A model generated the notes under the pieces. That model did no database searches, was not told the origin of the DNA, and saw nothing but the letters and a program-made list of their open reading frames with translations. This document shows, one piece after another, positions 34,576-43,518 of a stretch of DNA of 64,000 bases. Source of the DNA: Gammaproteobacteria bacterium (GTDB taxonomy: Bacteria; Pseudomonadota; Gammaproteobacteria; Xanthomonadales; Wenzhouxiangellaceae); NCBI GenBank assembly GCA_003567685.1, contig PWYW01000028.1, positions 1 to 64,000 on the forward strand, in the 5' to 3' direction. Within the stretch, counting starts at the first letter, position 1; every line of letters starts with the position of its first letter. A program made the position numbers and the translations under genes.

Positions 34576-35478
34576 TCAGTCCGGTGCTGGCGGTTTCTGG
34601 CGAGCGGCGGCGCGGAAGCCGAAGTAGATGCCGATCAGCGCCAGGGCGATGCCGATCAACTGGCCGGGGCTGAGCCGCAGGTTGAACAGCAGGAAATCCC
34701 AGGTGATCGACAGCGAGGGTTGCAACAGCAGCAGCAGGCCAACGATGGCCGCCGGCAGGAAGGGCATGCCGCGGGTAATCAGCAGCCAGCCCAGCACCTG
34801 ACAGAACACCCCCAGGGCGATCAGCGCCAGCAGCGTCTGGCCGTCGGGGATGGCAAAGCCATGGCCTTCGACCAGGTTCAGAATGCCCAGCACGATGCCG
34901 CAGCAGATGGTGACCTGGGCCAGGCGGGTCTCCGGTCGAAGTTGCGTGTGGCGAATTTGGGCGCCGCGCAGGGCCAGGATGTACAGCGCGTAGGCCAGGG
35001 CGGTCATCAGCCCCAGGCCAATGCCCAGGCGGAATTCGCCGGTCAATGCCGCCCACTCGCGTCCGAACAACAGCCACAGGCCAAAGATCGCCAGACCCAG
35101 CCCGCTGGCAAAGCGCCAGCCGACGCGCTCGCGAAACCAGATCACGCCGATGGCAGTGAGCAGGAACACCTGGAAGTTGGCCAGCAAGGTGGCAAGACCC
35201 GGACCGATGAACTCGATCGAGCGATGCCAGAACCAGATGTCGGCGGCGAACAGCGCGCCGACCACGAACGAGGTGGGCCAGTGCTGGCCAAAGCCCTCGC
35301 GCAGCGCCGGGCGAAACGCCAGCCACAAGGCAAAGGCCAGGCTGCCGAAGACCATGCGGTAGAAACCCGAGGTGGTGGGTGCCACGTCGGCCAGGCGGGC
35401 GAAGATGGCGGCAAACGAGATCATGAAGGCGCCGCCGGCAACAAAGACCGCGGCACGCAGCGGGCTGGGTGGGGTCAT
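34576..35478 (-). CDS. EamA/DMT-family transporter
   Basis: The 300-aa protein has about ten hydrophobic segments in two five-helix halves, as in drug/metabolite transporters of the EamA type. ATG 35478 (MTPPSPLRAAVFVAGGAFMI) overlaps the visC-like stop in an ATGA, so the longer track frame is wrong. The substrate cannot be read. It is the last gene of the ygfB-pepP-ubiH-visC chain, which is not its usual company. Confidence 0.88.
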   Translation of the reverse strand: MTPPSPLRAAVFVAGGAFMISFAAIFARLADVAPTTSGFYRMVFGSLAFALWLAFRPALREGFGQHWPTSFVVGALFAADIWFWHRSIEFIGPGLATLLANFQVFLLTAIGVIWFRERVGWRFASGLGLAIFGLWLLFGREWAALTGEFRLGIGLGLMTALAYALYILALRGAQIRHTQLRPETRLAQVTICCGIVLGILNLVEGHGFAIPDGQTLLALIALGVFCQVLGWLLITRGMPFLPAAIVGLLLLLQPSLSITWDFLLFNLRLSPGQLIGIALALIGIYFGFRAAARQKPPAPD

Positions 35479-36692
35479 TGCTCGAGCGGCCTGCGGCCCA
35501 GTTGCGGGCTGCCGCTGTCCAGCCCACACGCCCGCCGGACAAAAAGATCGCGGGCCGGCCACAGGCGGGCAGCGGCGGCGAAACCCAGGCCAAGCAGGCC
35601 CCGGCCCGAGGCGCCGGGCAGGTGGGCGACTTCGTTGATCAGGTGGATGCCGCCACCGACCAGGCTGCTGGCGCTGAGACGGGCGATGTTGTATCGGCTG
35701 AGCGCGCGGGCCGGGTCACGATCAAGATCCTGATTCTCCAGTGCTTCGGCCAGGCAGGCGGCATCGGCCAGGCCCAGGTTTAGGCCCTGGCCGGCCAGCG
35801 GATGGACGGTGCGCGCGGCATCGCCAATCAAGACCAGTCGGCCCTTGACCAGCGCCTGGGCGCGGCGTCGGACCAGCGGCAGCAGATAGCGCTTGCCACA
35901 GGCTTCTATGCGGCCAAAGGGGCTGTCCTGCTGCTCGTTGAGTTCGGCGATGAAGGATTCTGGCGCAAGTTCCTGTCGCCTCAAGGCCAGGCCTTGTGCC
36001 TGCGACCAGACGATCGACGAGCGGCCATCGGCCAGCGGTAGCAGGGCCAGCGGGCCGTCGTCGGTGAAGCGTTGCCAGGCAATACCTCGGTTGGGCTGCT
36101 CGGTATGCACATGGCCAATCAGCGCAGACTGGTTGTAGTGCCATTCGTCCAGGCCAATGCCGGCCTGTTGCCGGAGACGGCTACGGGCGCCGTCAGCGGC
36201 CACCAGCAGCTTCACCCGAAGCACCTGGCCGCTGGCCAGTTGCACCCGGCAGCGACGCGGGTCCAGGGCGTCCAGATCAACGCGTTCGATATGGTCGTTG
36301 GTGATCAGGTCAACATCGTCCAGGGCACCCAGGGCCTGCCATTGGGCGATTTGCAGGGCGGGGATTTCTCCAATCCAGCCAAGCTGTGCCAGGCCGTGCT
36401 CACTGGCCTTGAACTCAATTTCGGCGCGCCCGGCCCGCACTTGCATGCGGTCATAGGCGGCCAGGCGTTCGGCAGCGCGCCGCTGCCAGCCGCCGGCAGC
36501 CGTCAGGATGGCCGCCGATGCCGGGCTTAGCGCGACCACGCGTGGGTCAAAGTCGTCGTCAGGCAGACTTGATGGCGGGCCCTTGGGGTCAATCAGGGCA
36601 ACTCGTCGGCCTTGCCGGGCCAGCAGCCCCGCAGCCGCCGCGCCGGCCACGCCGCCGCCGCAAACCAGCACGTCATACTGGCGTCGGCTCAT
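35475..36692 (-). CDS. UbiH/UbiI/VisC-family FAD monooxygenase
   Basis: The product has 405 aa from ATG 36692, with AAGGAAAA upstream. The FAD dinucleotide motif (VLVCGGGVAGAAAAGLL), the second FAD/NADPH motif (LLVAADGARSRLRQQAG) and the third (VLIGDAARTVHPLAGQGLNLGL) are intact. By position after pepP-ubiH it corresponds to visC/ubiI, which hydroxylates carbon 5 of the ubiquinone ring. It overlaps both neighbours by ATGA. Confidence 0.9.
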   Translation of the reverse strand: MSRRQYDVLVCGGGVAGAAAAGLLARQGRRVALIDPKGPPSSLPDDDFDPRVVALSPASAAILTAAGGWQRRAAERLAAYDRMQVRAGRAEIEFKASEHGLAQLGWIGEIPALQIAQWQALGALDDVDLITNDHIERVDLDALDPRRCRVQLASGQVLRVKLLVAADGARSRLRQQAGIGLDEWHYNQSALIGHVHTEQPNRGIAWQRFTDDGPLALLPLADGRSSIVWSQAQGLALRRQELAPESFIAELNEQQDSPFGRIEACGKRYLLPLVRRRAQALVKGRLVLIGDAARTVHPLAGQGLNLGLADAACLAEALENQDLDRDPARALSRYNIARLSASSLVGGGIHLINEVAHLPGASGRGLLGLGFAAAARLWPARDLFVRRACGLDSGSPQLGRRPLEQ

Positions 36693-37900
36693 GGGCTTTT
36701 CCTTGGAATTTCCGCTGGCCCCCGAGCCAGTGAGCTGACGGGTTCGCGAAAGCCCATGGCCGCGCGAACCAGCCGGCGCTGCAGGGCGGGCAGGGCGGCA
36801 TGGGCAAACAGGCCGGCACCGGAGAGCAGGTTGGCCAGGCCCGAAGGATTGGTGAAGGCGCGAGCCAGGGTGTCGGTGTAGCGGACGGTGGCGGCCTGGT
36901 CGTCGGCGCGGGTTCGGGCATAGGCGCGAAGGCCCTCCCAATCGCCGGCGTCCTGGCTGCCGGTAAGTTGGTCAATCAACGCCGCGGCGTCGCGCAAGCC
37001 CAGGTTGAAGCCCTGGGCCGAGACCGGGTGCACCGCGTTGGCGGCGTTGCCCACCACCACCACGCGCCGGGCGATCGGCCATTCGGTCCGTTGCCGGACC
37101 AGACCGTAGCGGGCTCGCCGGCCGGGTTGTTCAAAGCGGCCCAGCCGCTGGCCGAAGCGTTGTTCAAGCCGCTGGCAGAGACGGTTATCGTCCCAGCCCA
37201 TGGCCTCATCAATGGTCGAGTGCGCGTCAATCCAGACCACGCCCAGGCGGCCGGCCGGCTGAGGCAGAAGCGCCAGCGGGCCCTGCGGGGTGAAGCGCTC
37301 CCAGGCCGTGCCGGTCGAAGGCTTTTCCGGCCGGATATTGAAAATCATCGCCGACTGGCCGTAATCGTGCTTGTCGCAGTTCAGGCCGGCCAACCGGCGA
37401 ACGCGCGATTCGTTGCCGTCGGCCCCGACCAGCAGCCGGGCTTGCAGGGTCTCGCCATCGGACAGCGTTATGGTCACTGCATCGGTTCCGACCTGGAAGC
37501 TGTCCAGCCGCGAAGGGCACAGCAGGGTAATGGCCGGGTGCTGCGCCAGCGCGTCCAGCAATACATTGCCCAGTTCGCGGGCGACGATCACCGCGCCGAA
37601 GGCGTCACAACCGTGGTCGCTGGCCTTGAGTTCGAAAAACCCCGGCTGTCCGGCCCGGTTGACGACGATGTGCCGGAGCGGCTCGCGGGGCAGGGCATCC
37701 GGCAGCAGGCCCAGGTTGGCCAGGATGTTCAGCGAGGCCTGGTTGACCACCAGGGTGCGGTCGTCATAGCTGGGCTGGTGATTGGCCTGGCGTTCAATCG
37801 CCTCGATGACCGCGACCTTGAGGCCGCGATCGGCCAGTCCCCGGGCCAGACAGGCGCCGACCAGGCCGGCACCGTTGATGACGACGTCGACGCTGCTCAC
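36689..37900 (-). CDS. ubiH: 2-octaprenyl-6-methoxyphenol hydroxylase
   Basis: The 403-aa FAD monooxygenase of ubiquinone synthesis has the motifs VVINGAGLVGACLARGL, LLVGADGNESRVRRLAG and VVVVGNAANAVHPVSAQGFNLGL. In the third motif the usual GDAAH is GNAAN, a small deviation. The gene order ygfB-pepP-ubiH-visC is the E. coli one and supports the name. It is coupled by ATGA overlaps to pepP and to the next hydroxylase. Confidence 0.9.
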   Translation of the reverse strand: MSSVDVVINGAGLVGACLARGLADRGLKVAVIEAIERQANHQPSYDDRTLVVNQASLNILANLGLLPDALPREPLRHIVVNRAGQPGFFELKASDHGCDAFGAVIVARELGNVLLDALAQHPAITLLCPSRLDSFQVGTDAVTITLSDGETLQARLLVGADGNESRVRRLAGLNCDKHDYGQSAMIFNIRPEKPSTGTAWERFTPQGPLALLPQPAGRLGVVWIDAHSTIDEAMGWDDNRLCQRLEQRFGQRLGRFEQPGRRARYGLVRQRTEWPIARRVVVVGNAANAVHPVSAQGFNLGLRDAAALIDQLTGSQDAGDWEGLRAYARTRADDQAATVRYTDTLARAFTNPSGLANLLSGAGLFAHAALPALQRRLVRAAMGFREPVSSLARGPAEIPRKSP

Positions 37901-39198
37901 GCGGCCATCAAGGCCTCGATGTCGGCGATTTCGCGCGGCACCGCATCGGTCAGGTTGTCCGGGCCGTTCCGGCCAACCCGAATGTCGTCTTCAATGCGAA
38001 CGCCAATGCCCCGGAATTCCTCGGGAATGTCGTCGTCGAAGCCGATGTAGAGGCCGGGCTCGACGGTAACCACCATGTTGGCTTCCAGCAGCCGTGACTC
38101 GCCTTCGATGCGGTAGTCGCCCACATCGTGTACGTCCAGGCCCAGCCAGTGGCCGGTCTTGTGCATGTAAAAGCGGCGGTATTCCTGGTTTTCGATCAGT
38201 GATTCGACCTCGCCGTCCAGCAGACCTAGCTCTACCAGGCCTTCGGTGAGTACCCGGACGGCCGTGGTGTGGAAGGCATCGTAGGGCTGGCCGACGCGCA
38301 CCTCGTCGATGGCGGCTTTCTGGGCGGCCAGCACCACCTCGTAAACGCGGCGCTGGGCCGGGCTGAAGCGCCCGCTGACCGGAAAGGTGCGGGAAATGTC
38401 AGCCGCGTAGTTCTGGTATTCGCCGCCGGCATCAATCAGCAGCAGGCCGTCGTCGGGCAGCGGCGCATTGTTTCGGATGTAATGGAGAACCAGCGCATTG
38501 CTGCCGCCGGCAACAATCGGCATATAGGCCGGTGTGCAGCCGTGACTCAGGTACTCATGCACCAATTCGGCGTGGATTTCGGCCTCGTTGCGACCGGGGC
38601 GGCACTGCTGCATGGCCCGGCGCATGGCAGCCGCCGAGATCCGGGCGGCCTTCTGCATGGTGCGGATTTCATCGCTGGATTTGATCAGCCGCTGCTCATG
38701 CAGCAGGTGCTCCAGCGAAATCAGTTCAGCCGGGCCGCGCTGGCCCTTGTTTTTCTCGCGCAGCCGGTTGCGCCAGCCAATGACACGCTGGTCGAATTGG
38801 GCATCCTTGCCGACCAGGCAGAAGACGCGATCCACGCCCTCCATCAGGCCGGGCAGGATGTCATCGAGATCGCTGATCGGGAAGGCGTCGTCCATGCCCA
38901 GCTGCTCGCGAGCCCCGTCCAGTCCCAGGCGCGGGCCGTCCCACTGTTCACGTTCCGGGTTCTTGGGGCGCAAAAAGAGCAGTTGTTCTCCGCTTTCCCG
39001 CCCGGGTGCCAGCACGAGCACGGCATCGGGTTCGTCGAGGCCGGTCAGGTAATGAAAGTCGCTGTCCTGGCGAAAGGGGTAGTGGCTGTCGCCATTGCGC
39101 AGCCGTTCGCCGGCCGAGGTCAGCAGGACGAGGCTGCCGTCACCGGTTTCGGTCATCAGCCGCTGGCGTCGTTGGGCAAACTCCTCGCGTGAAATCAT
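37897..39198 (-). CDS. pepP: Xaa-Pro aminopeptidase P
   Basis: The 433-aa, M24-family enzyme releases N-terminal residues ahead of proline. All metal ligands are visible: the two aspartates in LIDAGGEYQNYAADISR, the histidine in GHWLGLDVHD, and the glutamates in TVEPGLYI and GVRIEDDI. The N-terminal 170 residues form the creatinase-like domain. It overlaps ygfB upstream and ubiH downstream by ATGA. Confidence 0.96.
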   Translation of the reverse strand: MISREEFAQRRQRLMTETGDGSLVLLTSAGERLRNGDSHYPFRQDSDFHYLTGLDEPDAVLVLAPGRESGEQLLFLRPKNPEREQWDGPRLGLDGAREQLGMDDAFPISDLDDILPGLMEGVDRVFCLVGKDAQFDQRVIGWRNRLREKNKGQRGPAELISLEHLLHEQRLIKSSDEIRTMQKAARISAAAMRRAMQQCRPGRNEAEIHAELVHEYLSHGCTPAYMPIVAGGSNALVLHYIRNNAPLPDDGLLLIDAGGEYQNYAADISRTFPVSGRFSPAQRRVYEVVLAAQKAAIDEVRVGQPYDAFHTTAVRVLTEGLVELGLLDGEVESLIENQEYRRFYMHKTGHWLGLDVHDVGDYRIEGESRLLEANMVVTVEPGLYIGFDDDIPEEFRGIGVRIEDDIRVGRNGPDNLTDAVPREIADIEALMAA

Positions 39199-39725
39199 GC
39201 GTTTCTCAAACCTTCTTCACGCAACAGTAGAACGGCCACGCGAATGAATTCAGATAATTCCATGAAAGCCGATTCTTCGCCTTCCTGGTCGGCCTGATCA
39301 TCAGTGGCGGCGCGGGCGATTTGTTCAATCAGGCGCAGGGCGTCCTGGGCATCGTCGGAGCGAATCACCGCCTGGCCGGCACCAAAACCGGTGAGGAAAC
39401 CCGAGCACCAGCGCGCCATGCACTCGGTGCGCTCCTCCAGTGGCCGGTCTTCGGCCGGCAGCAGCGGCTGAAAAGCCAGCTCGGGCGACGCCAGTTCCTC
39501 TTTCAGTGCGCCCAGGGCCGGGCCGATTGCCTGGATGATGTCGTCAGAGCTCCATTCGCCTACCTGCAGTGCGGCCAGATGGGTGGCCAGTTCCTGTTCA
39601 TCCTGCCCGGGACGAGCGCAGAGCAGACCGACCACGATGGCATGCGTTTCAGCAATGCTGGCCGGCTGCTTGTCGGCGGCCAGGGCGAGTATCCAGGCCA
39701 GTTTGGATTCCTGTTGTGAGGGCAT
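39195..39725 (-). CDS. ygfB: UPF0149/YgfB-family protein
   Basis: The 176-aa acidic all-helical protein of the YgfB family has conserved stretches VGLLCARPGQDEQE, WCSGFLTGFGAGQ and ELSEFIRVAVLLL. YgfB's role is mostly unknown; in Pseudomonas it is linked to regulating cell-wall enzymes and beta-lactam resistance. It is first in the pepP-ubiH chain and divergent from zapB/zapA. Confidence 0.92.
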   Translation of the reverse strand: MPSQQESKLAWILALAADKQPASIAETHAIVVGLLCARPGQDEQELATHLAALQVGEWSSDDIIQAIGPALGALKEELASPELAFQPLLPAEDRPLEERTECMARWCSGFLTGFGAGQAVIRSDDAQDALRLIEQIARAATDDQADQEGEESAFMELSEFIRVAVLLLREEGLRNA

Positions 39726-39866
39726 GAGATTCCCTGATTGAAAGCATCCGAAATTTTAGCATCGACCAATGACAGCTTTGGGCGACGCGGGCCGCTTGTG
39801 AAGTGGTCACTGGAAGTTCTATGATTAAGGCCCTGTAATCTCAACAGATCACACCGTGGACCGCCA

Positions 39867-40091
39867 ATGAAGCACATTCAGCAGCTCAGCGCAGACCTTG
39901 ACCGTATCGAGCAGCACATGGCCCGCCTTTCGGAACGCGTGGTGCGGCTGGAGGAAGAAAATCGCTCGCTCAAGATGCGTCAGGAAAGCCTGGTCAGCGA
40001 GCGAGCCGGGCTGGTCCAGCGGAACGAAGAGGCCCGCTCCCGGGTCGAAGCCATGATCGAGCGCCTGAAGGCGCTGGAAAACGCAGGCTAA
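39867..40091 (+). CDS. Small coiled-coil division-associated protein (TIGR02449/ZapB-like)
   Basis: The 74-aa protein is an uninterrupted coiled coil (RIEQHMARLSERVVRLEEEN). Proteins of this type sit directly before zapA in many gammaproteobacteria and are thought to act at the division ring. It ends nine bases before zapA, so the two are co-transcribed. Confidence 0.88.
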   Translation: MKHIQQLSADLDRIEQHMARLSERVVRLEEENRSLKMRQESLVSERAGLVQRNEEARSRVEAMIERLKALENAG

Positions 40092-40100
40092 AGGCAGACA

Positions 40101-40394
40101 ATGAGTCAGAATGAACCCGTGACCGTTCGAATTCTCGAGCGGGAATATCGTGTGATGTGCGCGCCGGAGCAGCGCCGTGACCTGATGGAATCTGCGCTGC
40201 TGCTCGACCAGCAGATGCGCGAAATCCGAGACGGTGGTCGTATTTCGTCGATGGACAAGATCGCCGTCATGAGCGCGCTCAATCTGGCTGAAGAGGTGAT
40301 CCAGCTGCGACAGGCCCTGCAGGCCCGTGAGGCGATGGATGCCCGTCTGCGCAAGATGGCGGCTTCGCTTGAAGCTTCACAGCCAGAGGAATAG
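40101..40394 (+). CDS. zapA: Cell division protein ZapA
   Basis: The 97-aa protein bundles FtsZ filaments. The N-terminal fold (VTVRILEREYRVMCAPEQRR, DLMESALLLDQQM) and the helix IAVMSALNLAEEV are standard for ZapA. The gene lies in the conserved zapA-6S RNA-ygfA order. Confidence 0.95.
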   Translation: MSQNEPVTVRILEREYRVMCAPEQRRDLMESALLLDQQMREIRDGGRISSMDKIAVMSALNLAEEVIQLRQALQAREAMDARLRKMAASLEASQPEE

Positions 40395-40405
40395 ACTGTC
40401 CGTAC

Positions 40406-40596
40406 GGCGCTCTCTGCGGTGTTCGCCAGCAGGAAAGTAATATGCCTTGTCCCTAATTACCGACCTTGGGACGGCGCCTTCCGACGCTGGTGTGCCCGTT
40501 CGCTTATGGCGAACTCGCCTGAAGGCTCGGAGAGCTGACCCACCTGAACCCATGGTTCAAGGTCACCGACCTGCAGCGGCACAGGTGGAGAGCGCC
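40406..40596 (+). ncRNA. ssrS: 6S RNA
   Basis: The interval between zapA and the 5-formyl-THF cyclo-ligase gene is the standard place for 6S RNA. The ends pair perfectly (GGCGCTCTC at 40406-40414 with GAGAGCGCC at 40588-40596). The CACCTGAACC-CATGGTTCAAGGTCACCGACCTGC region closely resembles the 3' half of the E. coli RNA. The length is about 191 bases. 6S RNA mimics an open promoter and holds sigma-70 RNA polymerase in stationary phase. Confidence 0.93.
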
Positions 40597-40625
40597 CCTC
40601 TTTCCTCTTTCCAAAACCCACACCC

Positions 40626-41255
40626 ATGACCGAGGATTCCGGAACAGACTCGCGGCTGCAGCAGACCGCACAGCGCCGCAAGCAGGCGCTCAGGGAATCC
40701 CTGCTGAGTGAGCGACAGGCGCTGTCTGCCGGTCGTCAACGCCAGCTCAATCGCCAGCTTTGCGCGCACCTGCTGCGGTTCCTGACCGACGGTGACTGGG
40801 TCAACCTGGCGGCTTTTGTTGCCTTTCGCGGCGAGCCTGACCTGATGCCTGCGCTCGAGGTGCTGCACCAGGCCGGACGCCGCATCCATCTGCCGGAAGT
40901 GGGCGAGGACAGGTCGATGCAGTTCCGGCGCTGGCAGCCGGGCTGTTCGATGCGCCAAAACCGCTTTGGTATTCCGGAACCTACCGAGGGTGGCTACCTG
41001 GCGGCCGAGTCGCTGGATCTGGTGCTGATGCCCTTGCTGGCCTTTGCCCCGGGGGGTGGACGACTGGGGATGGGGGCCGGATTTTATGACCGGGCGTTTG
41101 CCTTCAGGCTTGATAACTCCGGCAGAGGCCCGGCACTGGTTGGGACGGCTTTCAGTTTCCAGCAAGTTGACAGTTTGCCGCTGGATTCCTGGGACGTGCC
41201 GCTGGATGGCGTGCTGACCGAACGTGGCTTCCATCCCTTCAGCGACTCGCTTTGA
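40626..41255 (+). CDS. ygfA: 5-formyltetrahydrofolate cyclo-ligase
   Basis: The 209-aa protein carries LVLMPLLAFAPGGGRLGMGA followed by GFYDRAF, the family signature for ATP and folate binding. It recycles 5-formyl-THF to methenyl-THF. In gammaproteobacteria it is often made from the same transcript as 6S RNA, as the position suggests here. Confidence 0.95.
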   Translation: MTEDSGTDSRLQQTAQRRKQALRESLLSERQALSAGRQRQLNRQLCAHLLRFLTDGDWVNLAAFVAFRGEPDLMPALEVLHQAGRRIHLPEVGEDRSMQFRRWQPGCSMRQNRFGIPEPTEGGYLAAESLDLVLMPLLAFAPGGGRLGMGAGFYDRAFAFRLDNSGRGPALVGTAFSFQQVDSLPLDSWDVPLDGVLTERGFHPFSDSL

Positions 41256-41320
41256 GTTTTTCGAAGGCGCCCCCATCAGCTTGCTAAACTAGCGCTCCTG
41301 TTTCAAACGCTGGAAGCGCC

Positions 41321-41788
41321 GTGAATTATTGGCTGATGAAGTCCGAACCGGATGTGTTCGGCATTGACGACCTGGCCAACCGGCCTGATCAGACCGAGCC
41401 CTGGGATGGCGTGCGCAATTACCAGGCGCGTAATTTCATGCGGGATGACATGAAAGTCGGTGATTTGATCTTTTTCTACCATTCCAACTGCAAGGTGCCG
41501 GGTATCGTCGGCATTGCCGAGGTGGCCAGTGAGCCGTATCCCGACCGCTGGCAGTTTGATCCGGACTCCAAATACTACGACCCGAAGAGCGACCCCGACA
41601 ACCCGCGCTGGATTCTGGTGGACGTCCGCTACAAGCGCCACCTGGACCGCATTCTGTCGCTGGCCGAAGTCAAGGAGCACGCCGAGGCGCTGGGTGATTT
41701 CGCGCTGGTTCGCAAGGGCAACCGTTTGTCGATCATGCCGGTTAGTGCAGAGCAGTGGGACTACCTGCTGGGGCTGGAGAAGTCATGA
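41321..41788 (+). CDS. EVE-domain protein
   Basis: The 155-aa protein has the EVE opening [33 protein letters not shown] and [11 protein letters not shown] domains are PUA-like folds thought to bind modified bases in RNA or DNA. The start is GTG 41321. The stop overlaps the rpiA start (ATGA), so the pair is coupled. Confidence 0.95.
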   Translation: MNYWLMKSEPDVFGIDDLANRPDQTEPWDGVRNYQARNFMRDDMKVGDLIFFYHSNCKVPGIVGIAEVASEPYPDRWQFDPDSKYYDPKSDPDNPRWILVDVRYKRHLDRILSLAEVKEHAEALGDFALVRKGNRLSIMPVSAEQWDYLLGLEKS

Positions 41789-42438
41789 GCCAGCAGCGCC
41801 TGAAGATCGAAGCAGCCAAGGCAGCACTCAAGTACGTCGAGCCGGGCATGGTGCTGGGCGTTGGAACCGGCAGCACGGTCAATGCCTTCATTGACGAGCT
41901 GGAAGCCTCTGGTATTCGCCTGGAGGCGGCGGTGTCCTCGTCGGAAGCCACTACCGAGCGGCTCGAGGCGATTGGTGTGGAGATGCGTGAGCTCAACCAC
42001 TGTGGTGATCTGGAGCTTTACATTGACGGCGCCGACGAAGTCGACGACCACAAGCGGCTGATCAAGGGTGGGGGTGGCGCACTGACCCGCGAAAAGATCA
42101 TCGCGGCGGCCAGCCGCCAGTTTGTCTGCATCGTTGACGAATCGAAGTGTCGCCCGCTGCTGGGCGAGTTTCCCCTGCCGGTTGAGGTCATACCGATGGC
42201 GCGCGCCTATGTATCGCGCCAGCTTACCCGGCTGGGTGGCCGGGCTTCCTTGCGCGAGGATTTTGTTACCGACAACGGCAACCTGATTCTCGACGTGCGC
42301 AATCTCGACCTGATCAACCCGGTCAGGATGGAGCGCGATATCAACCAGATTGCCGGCGTGGTGACCTGCGGCCTGTTTGCCGCGCGCGCCGCTGACGTGG
42401 TGCTGGTGGCCAGCGAAAGCGGCATCAAGACCCGTTGA
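41785..42438 (+). CDS. rpiA: Ribose-5-phosphate isomerase A
   Basis: The 217-aa enzyme of the pentose-phosphate pathway is assigned from [25 protein letters not shown] and [13 protein letters not shown], the substrate-binding and catalytic motifs. ATG 41785 is coupled to the EVE gene; the track start 41755 lies inside EVE. Its TGA overlaps the dusA ATG by one base. Confidence 0.97.
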   Translation: MSQQRLKIEAAKAALKYVEPGMVLGVGTGSTVNAFIDELEASGIRLEAAVSSSEATTERLEAIGVEMRELNHCGDLELYIDGADEVDDHKRLIKGGGGALTREKIIAAASRQFVCIVDESKCRPLLGEFPLPVEVIPMARAYVSRQLTRLGGRASLREDFVTDNGNLILDVRNLDLINPVRMERDINQIAGVVTCGLFAARAADVVLVASESGIKTR

Positions 42439-43463
42439 TGACGGCCGAAGCGATCCACTCCGCGCCAGCAACCTCGATGGCGGGCGCTGCTGAGCAGGCT
42501 GCCGACATTCACGCCTGTCCGATCAGCGTGGCGCCGATGATGGACTGGACCGATCGCCACTGCCGGTTTTTCCATCGGCTGCTGCACCCGAAGGCCGTGC
42601 TGTACACCGAGATGGTCACCACGGGCGCCATTATCCATGGCGATCAGAACCGTTTTCTGGCCTTTGATCCGGCTGAGCACCCGCTTGCCTTGCAGCTGGG
42701 TGGAAGTGACCCGGAGGAGCTGGCCCGTGCCTGTGACATTGCCAATGCCTATGGCTATGACGAAATCAACCTGAATGTCGGTTGCCCGTCGGATCGCGTC
42801 CAGAAGGGTCGCTTCGGCGCTTGCCTGATGAAAGAGCCTGCGCTGGTGGCCGAATGCATGCGGGCCATGGCCGAGGCCAGCCAGGCGCCGGTCACCGTCA
42901 AAACCCGGATTGGCGTCGACGATCTGGACAGCGAGGCCTTCCTGCACGAGTTCATTGACACCGTTGCCCAGGCCGGGGTCGAGCGGTTTATCATCCATGC
43001 TCGCAAGGCCTGGCTGTCCGGTCTCAGCCCGAAGGAGAACCGCGAGGTGCCGCCGCTTGACTATCCGCGAGTGGTGGCGCTCAGGCAGCGGTTTCCGGGG
43101 CTTAAGTTCATTCTCAACGGCGGCCTGACCGACGCCAGCGACAGCCTCGCCTGGCTGGACCGGGTGGATGGGATCATGCTCGGACGGGCGGCTTACCAGA
43201 ACCCGTGGACCCTGGCCGAACTGGCCGACGCCGATGGTGTTGATCGCCCGGCCAGCCGTCGTGCCGTGGTGGTTGCCATGGCCGACTACGCCGACCGCCA
43301 CATCGCGGCCGGCGGCCAGCTCAAGCACGTTGCCCGCCATATGCTGGGGCTGTTCCACGGCCAGCCCGGGGCGCGAAGCTGGCGTCAGCGGCTCAGCCAG
43401 GAAATGCATCTGTCGTCTGCCGGTCCGGAACTGCTGTTGGGGGCCTGTCCGGAGCCCGCCTGA
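42438..43463 (+). CDS. dusA: tRNA-dihydrouridine(20/20a) synthase
   Basis: The 341-aa FMN enzyme reduces uridines in the tRNA D-loop. It has ISVAPMMDWTDRHCRFFHRL, the catalytic cysteine region (NLNVGCPSDRVQKGRFGACL) and ILNGGLTDA with GIMLGRAAYQNPW. These features are specific for DusA rather than DusB or DusC. The N-terminus is about 25 residues longer than usual. The start is ATG 42438, coupled to rpiA. Confidence 0.96.
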   Translation: MTAEAIHSAPATSMAGAAEQAADIHACPISVAPMMDWTDRHCRFFHRLLHPKAVLYTEMVTTGAIIHGDQNRFLAFDPAEHPLALQLGGSDPEELARACDIANAYGYDEINLNVGCPSDRVQKGRFGACLMKEPALVAECMRAMAEASQAPVTVKTRIGVDDLDSEAFLHEFIDTVAQAGVERFIIHARKAWLSGLSPKENREVPPLDYPRVVALRQRFPGLKFILNGGLTDASDSLAWLDRVDGIMLGRAAYQNPWTLAELADADGVDRPASRRAVVVAMADYADRHIAAGGQLKHVARHMLGLFHGQPGARSWRQRLSQEMHLSSAGPELLLGACPEPA

Positions 43464-43518
43464 AGTACACTCCCGCTTCCTGGAAACCCATTGCGTATTT
43501 TTGTCGGAGTGCTCGGCC

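Noticed and set aside
34555-35733. 392-aa plus-strand ORF opposite the DMT transporter
   Set aside because: Glutamine-rich antisense shadow of a clear membrane protein.
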